From: Erysipelothrix sp.
Lineage (GTDB): Bacteria > Bacillota_I > Bacilli_A > Erysipelotrichales > Erysipelotrichaceae
Assembly: GCA_012512495.1 (NCBI GenBank)
Contig: JAAZEC010000112.1
Span: forward strand, 1 to 15,932
Direction of reading: 5' to 3'
Length of the DNA: 15,932 bases
In this document: piece after piece, positions 1 through 7,333 of the stretch
Numbering within the stretch: position 1 is the stretch's first letter
Layout: the number at the start of each line of letters is the position of its first letter
Notes under the pieces: model-generated
Told to the model about the DNA's origin: nothing
Seen by the model: only the letters and a program-made list of their open reading frames with translations
Database searches by the model: none
Translations under genes and position numbers: made by a program

Positions 1-400
1 CAAAATGATAGAGGTTCCCCGAGAAGTTGAGATGGTGACCATGAGTCAAGTGACCACCCGCACTAAGGGACATGCCAAGCACGGTATCACCAGGTTTGAG
101 CACCGACATATAGACTGCCATGTTCGCCTGAGAACCGCTATGAGGTTGAACATTCGCGTGTTCCGCACCAAACAGTTCCTTCAAACGATTGATAGCAAGG
201 GTTTCAATCTGGTCAATGATTTCACAGCCGCCATAGTAGCGAGCTCCAGGGTAACCTTCCGCGTATTTGTTGGTCAAGATTGAACCCTGAGCCTTGAGGA
301 CTTCATTAGAGACATAGTTCTCTGAAGCAATGGCCTCAATATGTTGGGATTGACGAACATATTCTAAATTAATGAGATCGAATATTTCTTTATCTTTCAT
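1..400 (-). CDS. glyA: Serine hydroxymethyltransferase, N-terminal part (cut by left edge)
   Basis: This PLP enzyme interconverts L-serine and glycine and charges tetrahydrofolate with a one-carbon unit in the cytosol. The first 133 residues are present. Translation shows the family's typical N-terminal blocks in order: IASENYVS, then TNKYAEGYPGARYYGG, then HANVQPHSGSQAN, then LTHGHHLNFSG near the cut. The PLP lysine lies beyond the edge. The ATG at 400-398 begins MKDKEIFDLIN and overlaps the last codons of the upstream tsaC by 11 bases, so the two genes are translationally coupled. tsaC followed by glyA is a common order in Firmicutes. No frameshift is seen in the visible part. Identity is secure; only the C-terminal two thirds is missing. 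Confidence 0.97.
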   Translation of the reverse strand, partial: MKDKEIFDLINLEYVRQSQHIEAIASENYVSNEVLKAQGSILTNKYAEGYPGARYYGGCEIIDQIETLAINRLKELFGAEHANVQPHSGSQANMAVYMSVLKPGDTVLGMSLSAGGHLTHGHHLNFSGNLYHF

Positions 401-1004
401 GAGCTTCTCCTGTAAAGGCTGATAGTGGAATAGGGCCTTCCCTTAAGAGTTTAAGGGTGGAACCTGTGGCATCGATAATGGTTGAAGCGATTTGATTGAA
501 CGATTGCCCTTCCACAATCGCGTCGATCCGTTGATTCAGTTGATTTAATACTTCACCTGAATCAGTCGCTGGTGACTGTCCGCTGATATTAGCTGAGGGC
601 AAATAGATACCGATTTCCATCTGTGCCAACACTTCTAACAATAAGGGATGGTCAGGGATTCTGATGGCCAGTGTATCTAGCTGTGATTCGTTAACAATCA
701 CATCATTACTTTTCTTATTGAAGATAAAGGTGATAGGACCAGGAAGATGCTTGTTGATGAGTTCTCTGTCCCTGTCACTAAGTTGACAGACAGATTCAAT
801 CTTCTCAAGGGAGTTCACCACGTAGGCAAAGGCCTTCTCATCTGGTCTGTTCTTAGCGACTCTTAGATTATGGATAGCTTCTTCACTATTGGCGATGCAG
901 GCTAGACCATAGACGGTATCAGTAGGGAGTGCGACAAGCTTTCCTTCCTTCAATAGGTTAGTAATCACTTGGGTTTGGGTGGGTGAAATGATTTGAGTAA
1001 TCAT
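390..1004 (-). CDS. tsaC: L-threonylcarbamoyladenylate synthase (YrdC domain, TsaC/Sua5 family)
   Basis: The product makes threonylcarbamoyl-AMP from threonine, bicarbonate and ATP, the first step of tRNA t6A37 modification. At 204 residues it is a single YrdC domain, close to the short TsaC type and lacking the extra C-terminal Sua5 domain. Visible family motifs are PTDTVYG at residues 27-33, the basic KNRPDEK segment near 51-57, RIPDHPLL at 115-122 and PSANISG at 136-142. The start is the ATG at 1004-1002, preceded by AAAGGAG at good spacing. It overlaps glyA at its 3' end and follows the ceramidase-like gene after only 35 bases, which contain a small hairpin. No defect is seen. Confidence 0.93.
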   Translation of the reverse strand: MITQIISPTQTQVITNLLKEGKLVALPTDTVYGLACIANSEEAIHNLRVAKNRPDEKAFAYVVNSLEKIESVCQLSDRDRELINKHLPGPITFIFNKKSNDVIVNESQLDTLAIRIPDHPLLLEVLAQMEIGIYLPSANISGQSPATDSGEVLNQLNQRIDAIVEGQSFNQIASTIIDATGSTLKLLREGPIPLSAFTGEAHER

Positions 1005-1017
1005 GGCTCTCCTTTCA

Positions 1018-1041
1018 AAAACAGGATTGTGAAATCCTGTT
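1018..1041 (-). terminator. Weak hairpin with T-run between ceramidase-like gene and tsaC
   Basis: ACAGGATT at 1021-1028 and AATCCTGT at 1033-1040 are perfect complements around a four-base loop. On the minus strand the stem is followed by TTTTTG, and the ribosome binding site of tsaC starts right after it. It could be a partial terminator or attenuator that lowers tsaC-glyA readthrough, or an mRNA processing or stability element. The stem is short and only moderately GC-rich. Confidence 0.45.
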
Positions 1042-2170
1042 AGATATTCTGTGCGATATGATGAATGAGTCTTTCCGCTTCGCCCTTTTGGAAAGGAGAC
1101 ATTAAAGCTTCATAGCGCTTTAAATCAAAGCTTTCTTGAGAGGTTAAAATGAGATCGTAACCATTGGTATAACAAATGCACTCAACTTGGTGCGACTCTT
1201 TCATGTCTTCCATCACTTCACTGGTCATTTCGACAGGCAGTGTGATGAGGGTTCTATCGTTAAAACGAATGATTTGATAGGATATGGGGAATGTTTCTTT
1301 AAGGTTATTAAAGGTTTCCACTTGTTTCCTTTTGAGTTCTATCTGGAATTTCCTGACCTCAAACTCAAAAAGTTCACCAATGTAGTCTGGGTGTTTCATG
1401 AGAATACCCATCTCATAGGCTAGCTGCCTACCAAACTCACTGTTTTGTTCATAGGTATCACTCTTGGTGAAGGTTTTAGTGTTAATGTTTCCGGCATTGC
1501 CATTGAGGAACATGATCATTTCCTCCGTCCGATTGTGCATCAGGACAGCTCCTGGGAAATCGGCGCTCAGCTTGTTGTTGCTTTCGCCGAGCACGGAGGC
1601 TTGGCAGGCAAAGTGATACAACAAGAGCTGCTTGGCATCTTCTAATAGAAAACGGACTAGGAAGATATGTGGATCGGTACGACTAGATTTGTCATCACGA
1701 ATACTGCCGATGTTATTGAAAGTAGTTTGAACTAATTCAATCCTAAATGACTGTAAGGTGTCTAGACTTTCCTTCAGTGCATTCAGAGTGATTTGAGCGA
1801 TGTGATTGATCAGGGACATTTGTGGTGCACCGAAAAAATCACTCATGTCTTTTAGTGGACCGCGCATCGTATTGAGTACCCCTGCTGGACCTGAATGTGT
1901 GTGGGTGGCACTGAGTACGAAATGGTGGATTTCGATGTTTTCTTCCTTGAGCAGTTTCTTAATCCGATCGATAATCAGATGGTCAACCCCGATCAAATCA
2001 TAGCTAATGATGGCCGTGGTTTCTTCGGTCTGCTCGTTCTTAATAACGATACATCTTAAGTAAAGCGAATCATGGATAGCGTTTGCTTCGCGGAGCGGGC
2101 GATAACCCGCCATTGAAATTGGAACCTGTGGGGTTATTTCCTTTTTTGAATAGCCTAATAAAAATCCCAC
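1040..2170 (-). CDS. Neutral/alkaline ceramidase-like protein, N-terminal catalytic domain only
   Basis: The 376-residue product resembles the catalytic N-terminal domain of neutral/alkaline non-lysosomal ceramidases, zinc amidases that split N-acyl sphingosine. The best marker is THTHSGP at residues 89-95, carrying zinc-ligand-type histidines. Others are the ITPQVPISMAGY opening near residues 12-23, ADFPG in the middle and FLNGNAGNIN, which matches the family's nucleophile-region pattern. There is no signal peptide and no C-terminal immunoglobulin-like domain, so it is shorter than the secreted enzymes and probably cytosolic. The start ATG at 2170-2168 has AAGGGGG upstream. Bacteria of this group rarely make sphingolipids, so the real substrate may be another amide. 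Family assignment is good; substrate is unknown. Confidence 0.8.
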   Translation of the reverse strand: MGFLLGYSKKEITPQVPISMAGYRPLREANAIHDSLYLRCIVIKNEQTEETTAIISYDLIGVDHLIIDRIKKLLKEENIEIHHFVLSATHTHSGPAGVLNTMRGPLKDMSDFFGAPQMSLINHIAQITLNALKESLDTLQSFRIELVQTTFNNIGSIRDDKSSRTDPHIFLVRFLLEDAKQLLLYHFACQASVLGESNNKLSADFPGAVLMHNRTEEMIMFLNGNAGNINTKTFTKSDTYEQNSEFGRQLAYEMGILMKHPDYIGELFEFEVRKFQIELKRKQVETFNNLKETFPISYQIIRFNDRTLITLPVEMTSEVMEDMKESHQVECICYTNGYDLILTSQESFDLKRYEALMSPFQKGEAERLIHHIAQNI

Positions 2171-2214
2171 AATAAAACCCCCTTGCTAGTAGCTAGTGTA
2201 ATTTCCTCCTATAT

Positions 2215-2243
2215 ATTATGACATAAAAAGGCTTCCGTTTTAA
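2215..2243 (-). promoter_or_regulatory. Possible promoter of the ceramidase-like gene
   Basis: On the minus strand, TTAAAA (2243-2238) lies 17 bases before CATAAT (2220-2215), upstream of the ceramidase-like gene and just past the flavodoxin terminator. Both boxes are imperfect, so this is a tentative call. Confidence 0.3.
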
Positions 2244-2262
2244 CAGGTTCTACTAATATATG

Positions 2263-2291
2263 AAAAAAAAGACAGCCCAGATAGACCATCT
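2263..2291 (-). terminator. Intrinsic terminator of the flavodoxin gene
   Basis: On the minus strand, AGATGGTC and GGCTGTCT pair (with G-U wobbles) around a short loop and are followed by eight T residues at 2270-2263. It lies about 27 bases after the flavodoxin stop and separates that gene from the ceramidase-tsaC-glyA unit. Confidence 0.7.
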
Positions 2292-2317
2292 TTTCACTCT
2301 AGCCAGTTATTTGAAGC

Positions 2318-2746
2318 TTAACTCTGTGCGAGGGTTTGTCCTAAATCGTAGCATTCTTTCAAGCCATCAGCGTCAGGATAAAGGTTTATGATGAGTCCCT
2401 TACCATTGATGAGCTCAGCTCCGGCTGCCTCGACAGCGTCTTGCCAATCGTGCATCCATTGGCCTTGACCCCAGTCATAGGAACCAAAGAGCGCGACTTT
2501 CTTGCCATCCAACATTGGTTCAAGTTCGTCATAGAAGGGTTGGAATTCGTACTCTTCTAGTACTTCATCACCGTAGGATGCGCATCCCAAAGCAATGACA
2601 TCAAATTCAGCGACTTCTTCGGCAGTGGTATCACCGACATTTAACAGCGTCACATCAGCCCCTGCTTCGGCGGCGCCACGTTGAATCTCTTCAGCCATAG
2701 CCTGAGTATTACCGGTCGCACTATAATAAGCAATTACTACTTTCAT
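2318..2746 (-). CDS. Short-chain flavodoxin
   Basis: This is a small FMN-containing electron carrier that acts in the cytosol with partner reductases or redox enzymes. It has 142 residues, the usual size of short-chain flavodoxins. The phosphate-binding loop SATGNT is at residues 9-14 directly after the first beta strand, and the protein is strongly acidic with a GCASYGD block and a GSYDWGQGQW block where the FMN ring loops are expected. The ATG at 2746-2744 has AGGAGG upstream. It is a one-gene unit with a good promoter upstream and a terminator downstream, and it is divergent from the murF-ddl operon. The redox partner cannot be named from the sequence. Confidence 0.93.
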   Translation of the reverse strand: MKVVIAYYSATGNTQAMAEEIQRGAAEAGADVTLLNVGDTTAEEVAEFDVIALGCASYGDEVLEEYEFQPFYDELEPMLDGKKVALFGSYDWGQGQWMHDWQDAVEAAGAELINGKGLIINLYPDADGLKECYDLGQTLAQS

Positions 2747-2772
2747 TGATTTTTCCTCCTTAAATCGACTTT

Positions 2773-2801
2773 ATTATCTATCGAAACAGCCTAGGAATCA
2801 A
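2773..2801 (-). promoter_or_regulatory. Promoter of the flavodoxin gene
   Basis: On the minus strand TTGATT (2801-2796), a 17-base spacer and GATAAT (2778-2773) form a good sigma-A type promoter about 27 bases before the flavodoxin start codon. Confidence 0.6.
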
Positions 2802-2844
2802 GCAATTCAATTCAAGAAAATATCCTCAATAGTCTTAAATAGGG

Positions 2845-2850
2845 TATAAT
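2845..2850 (+). promoter_or_regulatory. -10 box of the murF-ddl operon promoter
   Basis: A perfect TATAAT lies 26 bases before the chosen murF start at 2877. No convincing -35 box is seen at 16-18 bases upstream, so the promoter may need an activator or rely on other contacts. Transcription should begin near 2857, which would exclude the in-frame ATG at 2856 as start codon. Confidence 0.55.
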
Positions 2851-2876
2851 AAAAAATGAAAGACAAGGTGAAGACG

Positions 2877-5291
2877 ATGATTTCAGTTTCGCTTTTACAG
2901 CTAAGTGAAATGTGCCAGGGTGAACTGGTAAACACGCAGGAGACTTTTAAAGTTACTGGTGTGACTATCAACACGCGTAAGTATGCTGGCGAGGACATCT
3001 TTATTCCAATTATTGGAGAGAATTTTGATGGACATCATTATGTAAAGAATGCCTTTGAACAAGGAGCCAAAGTAGCCTTGTTTCAAAAAGACCATAACTA
3101 TGAGGACATTTCTTATCCTCTTATCTTGGTTGACGATACCCGGCTAGCCCTCGGGCGACTGGCTAAAGCCTACCGACATGAAATTGGAGCGAACTCTATC
3201 AGTATCACCGGTTCCAATGGGAAGACCTCGGCGAAGGATATCTTGTTTCATTTAATGAACCCCTACTTCGAGGTGAGTGCCACTTCGGGTAATCGTAACA
3301 ATGATATCGGACTTCCTTTGACGATTCTCGAGAGCGACGCTGATACGAATTTATTCATCCTAGAAATGGGCATGTCTGCCTTGGGTGAGATCGAATACCT
3401 CCAAGAGATTGTTGAGTCACGAATTGTGTTAATAACTTCCATCGGGGCGGCTCATTTAAATGATCTGGGTTCGATGGATAATATTATAAAGGCCAAACTT
3501 GAAATTACTGCCCACATGCCTAAGGATGGGGTTGTGATCGTTAATGGCGACCATGAACGATTCATGGAAATATTAAAAACTTATGATTTATCTCAGAAAG
3601 TCATCACCTATGGTTTTGGTTCAAACAACGACTATGTGATCACTGACTTGAGTCAGTTCCAGGATTCTTTGGTCTTCCGCTGTGAACAGCTGAGTCACGA
3701 GGCTATTGTGACACCGTTGCTTGGTAGACACCAGGCTCTGAATACATTAGGGGCTTTACTGGCGGGTCGTGAGTTGAATATCCCTGTGGATACCCTACTG
3801 TCCCAGCTGGAACATGTGAGGATTACCGGACATCGTAATGAATTGATTCGTGTGAATCAGGCCTTACTGATTGATGATTCCTACAAGTCAAACCCCGAAG
3901 CACTGTTGGAGAGTTTACTCTTACTATCTCAGTTTCAGGGTGGTTCTAGAAAGATCGCCGTGCTAGGTGATATGTTGGATCTAGGAGACAAAGAGGTTGA
4001 GTTCCATCAACAGATTTCCAAGGAAATCGATGAGATGGACATTGATAGAGTCTATACCATTGGCAGGCTGGCGAATCATTTTCATGATTTCCACCATAAG
4101 ATTGCCCATCATTTTGAGAATCAGGATGATTTAGTGGAGGCTCTTAGACCATGGTTGAAACAACCGGCTATTATCTTGTTTAAAGGGGCGAATGCCTTAG
4201 CTTTATTCGATGTGGTGGATAAATTAAAATCAGAGGAGAAAAAAATGAAAAAAGTTGCGCTGATATTTGGTGGAAAGAGTTCGGAATATGCGGTTTCATT
4301 GTCTTCGATCGCTTCAGTGATTCGAAACTTCCCAATTGAGGACTACGAATATATTCTAGTCGGTATGTCAAAGGAAGGCCGCTTCTTCATGGGGGACTAC
4401 TCCGTGGAAGAAATCGAGAATGATGAATGGCTTCCGAATCCATCGAGCCGTGAGGTCCTTATCCGTCCAGGAGCGAATTCCTCTTTTACCATTATTGATA
4501 ATTTGGAGGATGTTTATGTTGATGCCTGTTTCAATATGATACATGGCAAAGTCGGTGAGGATGGTGTCTTACAATCACTCATGAGTTCGGGAAATCTATC
4601 ATTGACGGGTTGTGACCAACAGAGTTCCATTTTGGCTTATGACAAGGATATTACCCATCGCCTATTGGACAACGAGGGTATCTTGAAAGCTAAATATCGT
4701 ACTTTGACTAGAGAATTATCCGAGGAAGAATACCATGATTTGGTGGACTTCTTAGGTGAGAAGGTAATCTTGAAACCTGCTCGTGAAGGTTCCTCCTATG
4801 GTATTTCGGTGGCAACTGATTTTGAGAGTTTTAGATTGGGATTAAAGGAAGCTTTGACATTCGATAACAAGGTCGTAGTTGAGGAGTTCATTAAGGGCTT
4901 TGAGGTTGGTGCTTCTGTCTTAGAGAAGGATGGACAGCTCTTGGTGGGAGATGTGGATGAAATCGAGTTACAGACTGATTTCTTCGACTACGAAGGTAAG
5001 TACTCATTTAAAAATGCTGCGATTGTGTGCCCTGCTCGCTTGAATGAAAAGGCCGAAAGGCAAGTTAAAGAGAGCGCGAAGCTGGTGTTTAAACTGCTGG
5101 GCTGCCGTGACTTCTCGAGAGTTGATTTCTTCTATGGTGAGGATGGACGGGTCTATTTCAATGAAATCAATACGATTCCTGGTTTCACTTCCCATTCACG
5201 CTATCCAAGTATGATGAAGGGCATTGGTATTGATTACAAGGAAATCATCGTTACTTTAATCGAGAATGCCTTGAAGCGCCGTCATGGATAG
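2877..5291 (+). CDS. MurF-Ddl fusion: UDP-MurNAc-tripeptide:D-Ala-D-X ligase joined to a VanG/VanC-like D-alanine-D-X ligase
   Basis: The 804-residue product joins two successive steps of peptidoglycan precursor synthesis. Residues 1-456 are MurF, which adds a D-amino acid dipeptide to UDP-MurNAc-tripeptide: P-loop GSNGKT at 112-117, SGNRNNDIGLP near 137-147, the AAHLNDLGS block, SYKSNP at 335-340 (usual form YNANP) and LGDMLDLG at 363-370. Residues 457-804 are a complete ATP-grasp D-Ala-D-X ligase: GGKSSEYAVS at 465-474, HGKVGEDG, FFDYEGKY at 702-709 and the C-terminal NEINTIPGFTSHSRYP. The ligase looks closer to VanG/VanC/VanE than to housekeeping Ddl. The start ATG 2877 has AAGGTG six bases upstream. 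At the junction the natural ligase start (ATG 4245) keeps its own AGAGGAG site, so separate ligase may also be made. A lost stop or a sequence error is possible. Confidence 0.9.
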   Translation: MISVSLLQLSEMCQGELVNTQETFKVTGVTINTRKYAGEDIFIPIIGENFDGHHYVKNAFEQGAKVALFQKDHNYEDISYPLILVDDTRLALGRLAKAYRHEIGANSISITGSNGKTSAKDILFHLMNPYFEVSATSGNRNNDIGLPLTILESDADTNLFILEMGMSALGEIEYLQEIVESRIVLITSIGAAHLNDLGSMDNIIKAKLEITAHMPKDGVVIVNGDHERFMEILKTYDLSQKVITYGFGSNNDYVITDLSQFQDSLVFRCEQLSHEAIVTPLLGRHQALNTLGALLAGRELNIPVDTLLSQLEHVRITGHRNELIRVNQALLIDDSYKSNPEALLESLLLLSQFQGGSRKIAVLGDMLDLGDKEVEFHQQISKEIDEMDIDRVYTIGRLANHFHDFHHKIAHHFENQDDLVEALRPWLKQPAIILFKGANALALFDVVDKLKSEEKKMKKVALIFGGKSSEYAVSLSSIASVIRNFPIEDYEYILVGMSKEGRFFMGDYSVEEIENDEWLPNPSSREVLIRPGANSSFTIIDNLEDVYVDACFNMIHGKVGEDGVLQSLMSSGNLSLTGCDQQSSILAYDKDITHRLLDNEGILKAKYRTLTRELSEEEYHDLVDFLGEKVILKPAREGSSYGISVATDFESFRLGLKEALTFDNKVVVEEFIKGFEVGASVLEKDGQLLVGDVDEIELQTDFFDYEGKYSFKNAAIVCPARLNEKAERQVKESAKLVFKLLGCRDFSRVDFFYGEDGRVYFNEINTIPGFTSHSRYPSMMKGIGIDYKEIIVTLIENALKRRHG
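4232..4247 (+). promoter_or_regulatory. Internal ribosome binding site and start codon of the ligase domain
   Basis: AGAGGAG at 4232-4238, six A residues and ATG at 4245-4247 form a strong translation start inside the open MurF-ligase reading frame, exactly where independent ligases begin (MKKVALIFGG). No stop codon separates the two domains in this frame. An out-of-frame TAA lies at 4225-4227, at the normal C-terminal end of MurF. Confidence 0.75.
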
Positions 5292-6372
5292 AGCTTTTCT
5301 AGAAGTTAATGTTGATGCTCTGAAACATAATGTCCAAAAAATAGAGGAGTCGATTGGCCGCTCTAAAATCATGGGAGTAGTTAAGGACCAGTGTTATGGT
5401 TTAGGAATGGATGCCGTGTTTGTGCTTCAGGAAATGGGAATCGATTTCTTCGCGGTGGCGACCCTAGACGAGGCCATCCAGCTAAGAGGGATTGGGATTT
5501 TTCAACCGATCCTAATCTTTGGCTATACGCATCCTGAACGATTTGATGAATTGATTGAGTTTGACTTGATTCAGACAGCTGTCTCTGTGGACTACTTTAT
5601 GGATTTAGTACACTTTAATAAGCCAATTAAGACCCATCTTAAGATCAATACTGGCATGAATCGATTGGGAATTCCCGATGATTCTGACTTGGTAGCGAGT
5701 CTGTTCGCCTATGAGGGAGTAACGATTTGTGGGATTTATACCCACCTACTATCCTCCGATCAGCCTGGCATTGGTCACGAGAAGAGTCTAGATCAGATGA
5801 AGCGCTTTGATGAGCTTTTGGTTCAACTGGACCGCTTGGGATTGGACTATGGTTTAACCCATGTACATAATTCGGCGGGTATCTTCTACTTTGGAGAGAG
5901 TCACGTTTATGATTATGTACGGCCGGGCTTGTTGCTGGCGGATTCGAGTGGTTTCGATGGCTATCGTGATGTGGTGTCCCTTAAGGCACGAGTTGCGATG
6001 GTGAAAGAGGTCAAGGCTGGCGAGAATGTTGGCTATGGAATTGAACATGTTTTAGCTCAGGATACACGAGTGGTGACGGTCATGATTGGTTATGGTGATG
6101 GCTTACAGCGACGATTGTTTAAGACTGGTTTCCAGTTGAGAGTCAATGGTGTGTTGCGCCCTCTGATTGGTCGTATCTGTATGGATCAGCTACTAGTGGA
6201 TGTAGGCACTGTTGAAGTGAAACAGGGCGATCTTGTTGAATTGATACATGATCAGTTCACGGTGGATCAGATGGCTGAACTTTTGGAGACCATCCCGAAT
6301 GAAATCTTGACACAGTTTCAGCCAAGAATAGAGAGGGTGTTGGTTTATGACAAGCAAGAAGAGATTCAATAA
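5284..6372 (+). CDS. Alanine/serine racemase, PLP-dependent, VanT C-terminal-domain-like
   Basis: The 362-residue product has the fold-type III racemase pattern and should make a D-amino acid for the adjacent ligase. The PLP lysine is K34 in GVVKDQCYGLG; the usual alanine racemase form is KANAYGHG, so two residues after the lysine are unusual. The second catalytic base is Y251 in NVGYG, and IGYGDG and GRICMDQ follow as expected. The usual RPGxxLYG block is changed to RPGLLLADSS. The segment AVATLDEAIQLR and the following FGYTHPERF and FDLIQT resemble the racemase half of VanT. The ATG at 5284 overlaps the ligase stop by eight bases, and the 3' end overlaps the next gene by 26 bases. It could be a divergent alanine racemase; a serine preference is inferred from the neighbours. 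Confidence 0.85.
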   Translation: MDRAFLEVNVDALKHNVQKIEESIGRSKIMGVVKDQCYGLGMDAVFVLQEMGIDFFAVATLDEAIQLRGIGIFQPILIFGYTHPERFDELIEFDLIQTAVSVDYFMDLVHFNKPIKTHLKINTGMNRLGIPDDSDLVASLFAYEGVTICGIYTHLLSSDQPGIGHEKSLDQMKRFDELLVQLDRLGLDYGLTHVHNSAGIFYFGESHVYDYVRPGLLLADSSGFDGYRDVVSLKARVAMVKEVKAGENVGYGIEHVLAQDTRVVTVMIGYGDGLQRRLFKTGFQLRVNGVLRPLIGRICMDQLLVDVGTVEVKQGDLVELIHDQFTVDQMAELLETIPNEILTQFQPRIERVLVYDKQEEIQ

Positions 6373-7333
6373 ACTGATTGACGATTTACGGATTATTGCT
6401 GCTATCTTGGTGGTGGCGATTCATACAGCGCCGCTTTTCGAATACAATGAGTTTATTTCATATTTTATAACGAACATCATTGGACGCTTGGCGGTTCCGT
6501 ATTTCTTTGTTTTGAGTGGTTATTTCCTTTTTAAAAAATTTAAGCATCAAAACGATGAAGAGCGAATGGAGACTTTCGTTAAAACAGAGAAGAATCTATT
6601 AATTATGTATGGTTTGACTTTGATCATCTATATACCGGTTTGGCTTTACCTACATGGTTTGGACTTTGGTAAGTTTGTAGTCGATTTACTATGGAATGGC
6701 ATGCATTATCATTTATGGTACTTCCCTGCTTTGATTGTAGGTGTTGGGATTGTGTATTTCCTCTATAATCGCCTTAATACCCGTAAGACTTTTATTCTAT
6801 TGGCACTGCTTTACTTGTTTGGTTCCATCTTTAATGTCTATGGAACGGTCTTGCCAGAAAGTTTCGTGACTGGTGTGATGGGAGTGATTGGCAATCCTCG
6901 TAATGGGATTTTCTTTGCTCCGTTGTTTATCTTCATTGGTCGTATCTTGGCTGAACATCAGCTTCGGTTTAAGGATGGTGTCATTTACCTCATGGTAGCC
7001 TTATTCATTGCTGAGCCAGTGATTCTATATTTCGCTAAGTTGAGTGATCCGTTGAATGCGATGTTTTTAACCTTACCACTAGCGATCTACTTGTTGATGA
7101 CGAAGGTATTGAATACGAAATCTTCAACGCATTCTTCCGTGTTCTATCACAATGTTTCATTGTATGTGTATGTGATTCACCCTGTGGTCATTCTGGGGAA
7201 TCGTTTAATCATTGGTAAGGTCCTGGACATGGAGCTTACGAATACCTTGAACTTTGTGTTGACACTACTAATATCACTGGTCGTTTCTTATGGCTATCAG
7301 TTTGTAAAGGATCAATATGAGAAGAACAAGTGA
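6347..7333 (+). CDS. Acyltransferase-3 family membrane protein, VanT N-terminal-domain-like
   Basis: The 328-residue product is a multi-span membrane protein with roughly ten hydrophobic segments. It matches the acyltransferase-3 fold of the membrane half of VanT, the serine racemase of VanC/E/G-type vancomycin resistance, where this half has been linked to L-serine uptake. Shared blocks recalled from VanT include LRIIAA..VVAIH near the N-terminus, RLAVPYFFVLSGY, YHLWYFPA and PRNGIFFAPLF. In VanL the two halves of VanT are separate genes; here they are also separate but the racemase comes first. The start ATG lies inside the end of the racemase gene, and the stop overlaps the next gene by 17 bases, so the three are translationally coupled. 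An acyltransferase role in cell-wall modification is the alternative. Confidence 0.85.
   Translation: MTSKKRFNKLIDDLRIIAAILVVAIHTAPLFEYNEFISYFITNIIGRLAVPYFFVLSGYFLFKKFKHQNDEERMETFVKTEKNLLIMYGLTLIIYIPVWLYLHGLDFGKFVVDLLWNGMHYHLWYFPALIVGVGIVYFLYNRLNTRKTFILLALLYLFGSIFNVYGTVLPESFVTGVMGVIGNPRNGIFFAPLFIFIGRILAEHQLRFKDGVIYLMVALFIAEPVILYFAKLSDPLNAMFLTLPLAIYLLMTKVLNTKSSTHSSVFYHNVSLYVYVIHPVVILGNRLIIGKVLDMELTNTLNFVLTLLISLVVSYGYQFVKDQYEKNK

Noticed and set aside
5..283. Plus-strand open frame at the left edge
   Set aside because: It is the antisense shadow of glyA, whose minus-strand translation is unmistakable.
2201..2214. A second AGGAGG about 30 bases upstream of the ceramidase-like gene, as a sign of a small leader gene
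   Set aside because: No ATG, GTG or TTG start with a meaningful frame follows it; the gene itself has AAGGGGG closer to its ATG.
2856..2876. In-frame ATG at 2856 as the start of the murF-ddl gene
   Set aside because: It lies five bases after the TATAAT box, so it would fall before or at the transcript start, and it has no ribosome binding site. ATG 2877 has AAGGTG at proper spacing and gives the usual MurF N-terminus.
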